From assembly GCF_003046475.1 (NCBI RefSeq), contig NZ_PZZZ01000004.1:62001-126000 (forward strand): 64,000 nucleotides of DNA, given 5' to 3'. Under the pieces are notes generated by a model that did not search any database, was not told the origin of the DNA, and saw only the letters and a program-made list of their open reading frames with translations. The position numbers and the translations under genes are program-made. This document shows positions 58,041 through 64,000 of this stretch, piece after piece. Every line of letters starts with the position of its first letter. Within the stretch, counting starts at the first letter, position 1. This DNA is from Mycoplana dimorpha. GTDB lineage: Bacteria; Pseudomonadota; Alphaproteobacteria; Rhizobiales; Rhizobiaceae.

Positions 58041-59990
58041 TTACACCATGGCATGAGAACCAAGGGCGGTGACGATCGCGTCCGCCTCCTTGCCGTACAT
58101 CTCTTCGAAATGATCGAACTCTTTGGAGAAATAGCCGATCCCCTGCGTCACCGACCGCAGCGAGCGCGCCAGTTCGTCGAGCGCGCTGCCCGGTACAAGC
58201 GCCCGGAACGTGTCCCATCCCTTGGCCGCCTCGTCACGGTCGAAGCCAAGCACCTGTCCCTTCAGCGCCGAGACGATCTGAACGAGACCGCCGGTATGGA
58301 TCGAGGGAATATGGATCTCGACCCTGACGATCGGCTGCATGAGGACCGGCGAGGCCTGCGACAGCGCCTGCCGGACGCCCATCCTGGCGGCGGCGCGAAA
58401 GGCGTGGTCGGAGCTGTCGACGGAGTGATGCTGCCCGTCGGTGAGCGTCACCCCGACATCGACGACGCCGAATCCGAGCGGCCCCTTTTCCATCGCCTCC
58501 CGCGCGCCTGCCTCCACCGCCGGTATGAAGTTGCGCGGTACCGCGCCGCCCTTGACGACTTCGTTGAACGAGAAGCCGCTGCCGCGGCCATTCGGATGGA
58601 TGCTCAGCTTGACGTCCGCGAACTGACCGGCGCCGCCGGTCTGCTTGCGGTGGCGGTAGTGCACGTCCGAGGCTTTTGACGCGGTCTCCCGATAGACGGG
58701 ATTTGGCGCCTGATCGGTGACCGCGATGCGGAACACCTCCGCCAGCGTCCTGATGACCTCGCGCAGGTGCAGCGGCCCCTGGACGCTGACCAGATAGGCG
58801 CCGGATCCCTCCTCCTGTGCCACAGACAGCCCGCGATCGGTCTCGGCAATCTTCGCCAAAGCGCTGGAAAGCTTGGTTTCGTCGCGCTCGCTTGACGGCA
58901 CGAGGATGCGGTCCAGCATGGGCGAGGGCGGTGCGGTCCAGTCCGGCGGAGGCAGAGCGGCACCCGCCTTGATCAGGGCCGGGGCGGGGAGGCGATCGGA
59001 TTTCACGGTGGCGAAGACCTCGCCGGCGCCCGGCACAACATTAGGCAGCGGGCGGCCGGTGATCGGGTCCTGAAGGCTGCCGAGGCCGGTCTCGCCGAGT
59101 GCGGCTGCCTGCTTCACGCCATCGAGCGCGCGCGCCAGCACCGTCTTGCCGATGTTCGGCCTGTGAAAGGCGTGGAACGTCACGGCCGCGAGCGGCTCGG
59201 GCTCGGTGTCAACCGCCAGGCGGTCACGCAGCGCCTCGACGGGGGGCGCCTCGTGCCGCAGCGCCTTCATCAACCGCAGGATGCCGTTGCTGTGGCTGGC
59301 GGCGCCGATGAACACCGGCGTCATGCGGTTCTGCTTCATCGTTCTGGTCGCGATCGCATAGATGGCGGCGCTGTCAGGCTCCCGGTCTTCGATCAGTTCT
59401 TCGAGCAGCCAGTCGTCGAACTCGGAAAGGCTCTCCAGAAGCTCGGTGCGGGCCTCGTGCTCGCGTACCGCCATGTCCTCGGGGATGGCAATCAGCGACG
59501 AGGTCTGGCCATCCCGATAACGCCAGGCGCGCTCCGAGATCAGATCGACGCTGCCGATCACCTTCTCGCCGTCGCGGATCGGTATCTGCCGCAACACAAG
59601 CGTGTGGCGCGCGTAGTCCTGCAACGCGGCGATGACGTCGCGAATGCGGCCGCGCGGCTCGTCGATACGGTTGATGAAGACGACGCAGGGCGTTCCGGAC
59701 GCCTCGATCACCCGCAGATAGGGCGCGGCAAGCACGGCTTCCTCCGGCACCGGAGAAACGCACAGTATGCACGCGTCACTCGCCAGCAGCGCATCTTGCG
59801 CGTGGATGATCGACTCGATCGACCCCGGCGCATCCAAGGCAGACCAGGTCTCTCCACCGAACTCGAACTGGCAAATATTCAGTCCATAGGGCGAGGCGGC
59901 CTTTCGTGCCGATCCCTCGAGCGCCCCGAGCCGATCGACGAGCGTGGTCTTTCCCGTCTGCGAAGGCCCAATTACGGCAAAGCAACGCAT
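58041..59990 (-). CDS. Divergent elongation factor G-like GTPase
   Basis: A 649-residue EF-G-like protein. G1 is GPSQTGKT (residues 8-15). The G3 motif reads DAPGSIES at 53-60, where canonical EF-G has DTPGHVDF, so the catalytic His is replaced by Ser. G4 is NRID (107-110) rather than NKxD. No RGITI switch-I motif appears between G1 and G3. Domains II-V are present; domain IV-like GSGFSFNEVVKGGAVPRNFI and domain V-like IHTGGLVQIVSALKGQVLGF are recognisable. It may be a regulatory or ribosome-recycling relative rather than the main translocase. The ATG at 59990 has gagga upstream. Confidence 0.85.
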   Translation of the reverse strand: MRCFAVIGPSQTGKTTLVDRLGALEGSARKAASPYGLNICQFEFGGETWSALDAPGSIESIIHAQDALLASDACILCVSPVPEEAVLAAPYLRVIEASGTPCVVFINRIDEPRGRIRDVIAALQDYARHTLVLRQIPIRDGEKVIGSVDLISERAWRYRDGQTSSLIAIPEDMAVREHEARTELLESLSEFDDWLLEELIEDREPDSAAIYAIATRTMKQNRMTPVFIGAASHSNGILRLMKALRHEAPPVEALRDRLAVDTEPEPLAAVTFHAFHRPNIGKTVLARALDGVKQAAALGETGLGSLQDPITGRPLPNVVPGAGEVFATVKSDRLPAPALIKAGAALPPPDWTAPPSPMLDRILVPSSERDETKLSSALAKIAETDRGLSVAQEEGSGAYLVSVQGPLHLREVIRTLAEVFRIAVTDQAPNPVYRETASKASDVHYRHRKQTGGAGQFADVKLSIHPNGRGSGFSFNEVVKGGAVPRNFIPAVEAGAREAMEKGPLGFGVVDVGVTLTDGQHHSVDSSDHAFRAAARMGVRQALSQASPVLMQPIVRVEIHIPSIHTGGLVQIVSALKGQVLGFDRDEAAKGWDTFRALVPGSALDELARSLRSVTQGIGYFSKEFDHFEEMYGKEADAIVTALGSHAMV

Positions 59991-60005
59991 CGGCATTCCT
60001 CCCAT

Positions 60006-60569
60006 GGCCAGGATCGCAAGTCTCCTCGCAAGGAAGGATGACGCGAAGCCGGGCGAAGCGCCAGAGAGATTTTATCGGCTACGCCGTGAAGGGCCGGCGA
60101 AACCGACGGACAATAGCCCGAATTCGGGAGCAACCAAATGATGCTTCCATTTCTGCGATCAGTTCGGCTGAACCTCCAGCACAAACGGTCACGGCTCAAA
60201 TCGCGGCATGCAAACCGGCTGGGTACCTTGGCAAGCGTGGCCCGACACCATTTCTCAGGATGCCGGATTTCAATGACTGGTGCATTCAAGGCACGCTCTC
60301 AGCGCGCTAGCTCGATCTATGTTTCGGATCGCATCGCCGGGGCAGACAGGGTCTGCCGGGGCAGACAGGGTCATGCGAACAGCATGCTGATTGCGAACCC
60401 CGGGGAGCGGGATTTCCTTACCCACCCACCGCCAAATCAATGTCACATAAGATAGATTATGGAACAGTCTTGCTGATCTTTACACCCGTCTGGCGCCGGC
60501 TTCGCCTTGACGTTTGCGGCCATGCCTGCTTTAGCCTGCCATCCATTATTCTCATGCGAGGCCCGGCCG
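60006..60569. other. Intergenic region upstream of purC
   Basis: About 560 bases between the divergent EF-G-like gene and purC. I see no convincing gene; the longest plus-strand frame (60138-60455) has basic, low-complexity character and no family signal. An AT-rich patch near 60437-60480 probably holds the purC promoter. A tandem repeat is listed at 60336-60373. Confidence 0.6.
60336..60373. repeat. Tandem direct repeat, two 19-base units
   Basis: Two adjacent copies of gccggggcagacagggtcN, differing only at the last base (t, then a). It lies about 197 bases before the purC start. Confidence 0.85.
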
Positions 60570-61529
60570 ATGAGCGAACTCCGCACACTTTCAGATGCCT
60601 TCATCCCAAAACTGCCGGGCCGCTACAAGGGCAAGGTCCGTGAGAATTACGACCTGCCGGACGGCCGCCGCATCATCATCGCCACCGACCGGCTCAGCGC
60701 CTTCGACGTGATCCTGACCTCGATCCCGTTCAAGGGCCAGGTGCTGACGCAGACGGCGCGCTACTGGTTCGAGGAAACGGCCGACATCTGTCCGAACCAT
60801 GTGCTGGCCTATCCGGATCCGAACGTCGTCATCGGCACCCGGCTCGACATCCTGCCGGTCGAGGTCGTCGTGCGCGGCTATCTCGCCGGCACCACCAGCA
60901 CCTCGGTCCTGACCAAGTACCGCAACGGCGAGCGCGACATGTACGGCATCCGCCTGCCGGACGGCCTGCGCGACAACGCGAAGCTGCCGCAACCGATCAT
61001 CACCCCGACCAGCAAGGCCTTCGACGGCGGCCACGACGAGCCGCTGTCCGGCGACGAGATCCTGGCCCAGGGCCTGCTGACCGCGGAGCAATGGCAGACC
61101 GTTTCCGCCTATGCACTGGCGCTCTTCGCCCGCGGCCAGGCCCGCGCCGCCGAGCGCGGCCTGATCCTTGTCGATACCAAGTACGAGTTCGGCACGGACA
61201 AAGACGGCCGCATCGTGCTTGCAGACGAGATCCACACACCCGACAGCAGCCGTTACTGGATCGCCGAGGGCTACGAGCAGGCCTTTGCCGCCGGCACGCG
61301 CCCCCCGAGCTTCGACAAGGATTTCGTGCGCGCCTGGGTCACGGAGCGCTGCAATCCGTACACGGATCCGATTCCGGAAATCCCGGCTGAGCTGATCGAA
61401 CAGACGTCGGCGGTTTACATCCAGGCCTATGAGATGATCACCGGACAGACCTTCATACCGGACCTTTCCGGCGCGACTGTACTGGAGCGAATCCGTGCCA
61501 ATCTGCAGCCGTTTTTCGGCGTCAAGTGA
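60570..61529 (+). CDS. purC: Phosphoribosylaminoimidazole-succinocarboxamide synthase, long form
   Basis: A 319-residue SAICAR synthase that joins aspartate to CAIR in purine synthesis. Motifs are [59 protein letters not shown] and [13 protein letters not shown]. It is about 65 residues longer than the usual bacterial enzyme and resembles the yeast ADE1 length class. Rhizobia usually have a second, shorter purC in the purSQL cluster, so this is likely a paralogue. The ATG at 60570 begins the conserved region. Confidence 0.94.
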   Translation: MSELRTLSDAFIPKLPGRYKGKVRENYDLPDGRRIIIATDRLSAFDVILTSIPFKGQVLTQTARYWFEETADICPNHVLAYPDPNVVIGTRLDILPVEVVVRGYLAGTTSTSVLTKYRNGERDMYGIRLPDGLRDNAKLPQPIITPTSKAFDGGHDEPLSGDEILAQGLLTAEQWQTVSAYALALFARGQARAAERGLILVDTKYEFGTDKDGRIVLADEIHTPDSSRYWIAEGYEQAFAAGTRPPSFDKDFVRAWVTERCNPYTDPIPEIPAELIEQTSAVYIQAYEMITGQTFIPDLSGATVLERIRANLQPFFGVK

Positions 61530-61609
61530 ATCCGCATCAAAATCAATGCGTTGCAAACGTGTTCTGATATGAAAACTTCAGAACGCCGGGGGCGCGAACT
61601 TGATCGGTA

Positions 61610-62458
61610 TCAGGCGTCGCCCGTGCCTTCGATGGCATTCATCTCGGCCGTGACGTCGAACTCGATCGCCATCTGGTCATAACCCGGCTCCACATGGTCG
61701 GGCGTCTCGGCCATGACGGTGTCGTAGTCGAGCGGGATGTGCATGTGGGTCAGGACGGCGCGCCGCGGCTGCAGGCGGCCGATCCAGTTGAGCGCCTGTT
61801 CCAGCGAGAAGTGGCTGACATGTGGACGATACTGCAGAGCGTCGATGATCAGCAGATCGAGCCCGATGAGCCGTGCCGCCGTTTCTTCCGGGAACGCGCT
61901 TACATCGGTGCAATAGGCCACGTCACCAGCCCGGAAGCCGAGCGAGTGGATCGAGCCGTGGACCTGCAGCAATGGCTGGAGGCGTATAGCCCCCCCTGCT
62001 CCGAGGATTTCGACCGGCCGGTCGATCGGCTCGATCAACTGTGCGGCGACGATCGGCGGATAGTAACTGCCCGGCGGCGTCTCCAGGCAGTACGGAAACC
62101 CCTCACGGATACGTGCCATCGTCGTGGCATCGGCCCAGATCGGGATGCGGTCCCCGCGGTGCTGGACGAAACCACGAATGTCGTCGATGCCGTGAATGTG
62201 GTCGGCATGCGCATGGGTATAGAGCACCGCGTCGATGTTCTGCACCTTGGCGGCGATCATCTGCTCGCGGAAGTCCGGGCCGGTGTCGATGACGACCGTC
62301 GTCGTGCCGGACGGGCCGATCTGCTCGACCAGCAGGGCCGCCCGCGTGCGGCGGTTCTTCGGATTGCCGGGATCGCAGGCGCCCCATTCGCCGTTGATGC
62401 GCGGTACGCCCGGCGACGAGCCGCAGCCGAGGACCGTGAAGCGCCGCGTGTAGGTCAC
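61610..62458 (-). CDS. MBL-fold metallo-hydrolase (PhnP-like)
   Basis: A 282-residue metallo-beta-lactamase-fold protein. The metal site is THAHADHIHGIDDIR (HxHxDH), the first strand has FTVLGCGSSPGVPR, and a TGPDFREQM segment precedes the site. It resembles PhnP phosphodiesterases. The substrate is not established. It overlaps tatD by four bases and is the last gene of the metG-tatD-MBL series. Confidence 0.92.
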   Translation of the reverse strand: MTYTRRFTVLGCGSSPGVPRINGEWGACDPGNPKNRRTRAALLVEQIGPSGTTTVVIDTGPDFREQMIAAKVQNIDAVLYTHAHADHIHGIDDIRGFVQHRGDRIPIWADATTMARIREGFPYCLETPPGSYYPPIVAAQLIEPIDRPVEILGAGGAIRLQPLLQVHGSIHSLGFRAGDVAYCTDVSAFPEETAARLIGLDLLIIDALQYRPHVSHFSLEQALNWIGRLQPRRAVLTHMHIPLDYDTVMAETPDHVEPGYDQMAIEFDVTAEMNAIEGTGDA

Positions 62459-63237
62459 GAGACCCTCGGCATCTTCGAGAAGATCCGCAACGCGTTGTCG
62501 GTCGTGATCCTCGCCATCTCGTCGGCCTCAATGCCCAACGTCTCGGCCAGGACCGCCGCCGTGTGCGCCACATAGGCCGGTTCGTTGCGCTTGCCGCGGT
62601 AGGGCTTCGGCGCGAGATAGGGCGCATCCGTCTCGACCAGCATGCGGTCGGTGGGCACGGTCCTTGCGATCTGCCGCAGCTCCTCCGACTTCGGGAAGGT
62701 CAGGATGCCGGAAAAGGAAACATAGCCGCCGAGCTCGACGCCGATGCGGGCGAGGTCCGCGCCGGAAGAGAAGCAGTGCAGCAGGAAGGGGAAGGCCCCC
62801 TTCCCGGTCTCCTCGGTCAGGATCGCCGCCATGTCGTCGTCGGCCGAGCGGCTGTGGATGACGAGCGGCAGCCCGGTCTGCCGGGCCGCGGCGATGTGGG
62901 TGCGCAGCCCCTGCGCCTGCGCCTCGCGCGGCGCATTGTCGTAGAAGTAGTCGAGCCCCGCCTCGCCGATCGCGACGACCTTTGGATGGGCGGAAAGCTG
63001 GACGAGTTCGTCCACCGTCACGTCCAGCTCCTCGTCCGCATTGTGCGGATGGGTACCCACCGAGCAGAACACGGTCGGATATTTCTCGGCGATCGCGAGG
63101 ATCGTCGGGAATTTCCTCACCCTTGTCGAGATCGTGACCATCTGTCCGACGCCGGCGGCATGCGCCCGGGCGACGATGTCGTCGCGCTCCGGGTCGAAAT
63201 CGGCGAAGTCCAGATGGCAGTGGGTGTCGATCAGCAT
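62455..63237 (-). CDS. tatD: TatD family metal-dependent hydrolase
   Basis: A 260-residue TIM-barrel hydrolase. The metal ligands begin DTHCHLDF at residues 4-11, followed by VGTHPHNADEE, AIGEAGLDYFYDNAPREAQA, PLVIHSRSADDD and VETDAPYLAPKPYRGKRNEP. TatD proteins are DNases or exonucleases; the name is historical and no Tat genes are here. It starts 11 bases after the metG stop. Confidence 0.95.
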   Translation of the reverse strand: MLIDTHCHLDFADFDPERDDIVARAHAAGVGQMVTISTRVRKFPTILAIAEKYPTVFCSVGTHPHNADEELDVTVDELVQLSAHPKVVAIGEAGLDYFYDNAPREAQAQGLRTHIAAARQTGLPLVIHSRSADDDMAAILTEETGKGAFPFLLHCFSSGADLARIGVELGGYVSFSGILTFPKSEELRQIARTVPTDRMLVETDAPYLAPKPYRGKRNEPAYVAHTAAVLAETLGIEADEMARITTDNALRIFSKMPRVS

Positions 63238-63248
63238 CGCGGGTTCTC

Positions 63249-64000
63249 TCAGGCTTCCGGAGCGACGTAGCGCGGAAACACCGGCGCCGGCGCCTCCAGC
63301 GGCGTGCCGCTGACGAGCCGCCCCGCCTCCCCAAGGGCTGCGAAGTCGCGCTTGTCAGCCGGAGCGGCGACGAGATCGAGCAGCTTGGCGCCCGACGCGG
63401 GCATGAACGGCTGCAGCAGGATCGCGATCTGGCGCACCACCTCCGCCGTGACGTACAGCACCGTGCCCATCCGCTCCGGGTCCGTCTTCTTCAGCGCCCA
63501 CGGCGCCTCGCCGGCGAAATAGCGGTCGGCCTCGGACACGACCGCGATGATCGCCGTCAGCGCCCGGTGGATCATCAGCTTGCCCATCTCCTCGCGCGTG
63601 ATCGCATGCAGGGCATCGACCGATGCAAGCATGGCCCGATCGGCGTCGGTCAGCGGGCTGCAGGTCGGGATCCTTCCGTCGCAATTCTTGACGATCATCG
63701 ACAGCGAACGGCTGGCAAGATTGCCGATACCGTTGGCGAGATCGGAATTGATGCGCGTGGCGATCGCCTCCTCGCTGTAGCTGCCGTCCTGGCCGAACGA
63801 AACCTCGCGCAGCAGGAAGTAACGGACCTGATCAAGGCCGAAGTGCTCGACCAGGTTGGCCGGATCGACCACGTTGCCGATCGACTTCGACATCTTCTCG
63901 CCCTTGTTGAGCAGGAAGCCATGCGCGAAGACGCGCTTGGGCAGCGGCAGGCCCGCCGACATCAGGAAAGCCGGCCAGTAGACGGCGTGGAAGCGGATGA
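63249..64000 (-). CDS. metG: Methionyl-tRNA synthetase, C-terminal part (partial)
   Basis: The reading frame continues past 63962 to the window edge, so about 250 C-terminal residues are seen. The catalytic KMSKS signature is present ([14 protein letters not shown]), followed by the helical anticodon-binding domain (residues such as [20 protein letters not shown]). The visible C-terminus has no EMAP/Trbp111-like tail. It is transcribed toward tatD and MBL. The N-terminal HIGH motif lies outside the window. Confidence 0.95.
   Translation of the reverse strand, partial: IRFHAVYWPAFLMSAGLPLPKRVFAHGFLLNKGEKMSKSIGNVVDPANLVEHFGLDQVRYFLLREVSFGQDGSYSEEAIATRINSDLANGIGNLASRSLSMIVKNCDGRIPTCSPLTDADRAMLASVDALHAITREEMGKLMIHRALTAIIAVVSEADRYFAGEAPWALKKTDPERMGTVLYVTAEVVRQIAILLQPFMPASGAKLLDLVAAPADKRDFAALGEAGRLVSGTPLEAPAPVFPRYVAPEA

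Noticed and set aside
60138-60455. 105-residue plus-strand ORF upstream of purC
   Set aside because: Arginine-rich low-complexity reading with no ribosome site or family; crosses the tandem repeat.

Overview
The window is GC-rich, densely packed bacterial chromosome with no plasmid, phage or insertion-sequence signature. Gene content and order point to an alphaproteobacterium of the Hyphomicrobiales, most likely Rhizobiaceae or a close relative. Supporting features are the ntrY-ntrX-trkA-(dat)-hfq-hflX-mazG block, the ppiD-trpD-trpC-moaC-moeA operon, glmU-glmS with recG/sdhE/mfd, a sigma-54-type promoter before glnB-glnA, divergent uvrA/ssb around an alphaproteobacterial SOS box, the gyrA-coaD-ppiA-ppiB-queA-tgt run, and metG-tatD-MBL. 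The taxonomic call rests on recalled synteny and protein character, not on a search.

Layout. 1-6.6 kb: the end of ntrY, ntrX, trkA, a decayed D-amino-acid aminotransferase (dat) remnant, hfq and hflX, then on the other strand a CDA-fold deaminase and mazG. 6.7-8.0 kb: a globin-coupled diguanylate cyclase. 8.3-13.3 kb: siroheme and sulfite-reduction genes (cysG, DUF2849, cysI, DUF934) followed by fpr. 13.4-15.4 kb: an accessory-looking spot with a serralysin-type RTX metalloprotease and a 54-residue ORF. 15.5-20.9 kb: ppiD-trpD-trpC-moaC-moeA on the minus strand. 21.3-33.7 kb: a Na/Pi cotransporter-like protein, glmU, glmS, a GNAT protein, a DUF502 protein, recG, sdhE and mfd. 33.8-37.7 kb: a DsbA-like oxidoreductase, a YejA-like solute-binding protein, an IalB-family protein and hspQ. 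38-41.6 kb: glnA and glnB, with the divergent NAD(P)HX-repair gene. 41.8-49.7 kb: an EamA transporter, DUF72, GST, uvrA, ssb, an MpaB-like protein and marC. 49.9-57.8 kb: gyrA, a pair of overlapping tiny membrane-protein ORFs, coaD, two cyclophilins, queA, tgt and a DUF4864 protein. 58-64 kb: an unusual EF-G-like GTPase, a long-form purC, then an MBL hydrolase, tatD and the C-terminal part of metG.

Themes. Nitrogen control appears at both ntrY/ntrX and glnB/glnA. Cell-envelope precursor supply (glmU/glmS), DNA repair (recG, mfd, uvrA, ssb), and tRNA or queuosine functions (queA, tgt, metG) are housekeeping.

The least explained items are the 46+46-residue membrane-protein pair at 52.8-53.1 kb, the serralysin island where the moeA neighbourhood is interrupted, the EF-G-like GTPase with altered G motifs, and the broken dat gene between trkA and hfq. 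I found no CRISPR array, tRNA, rRNA, IS element or complete mobile element.
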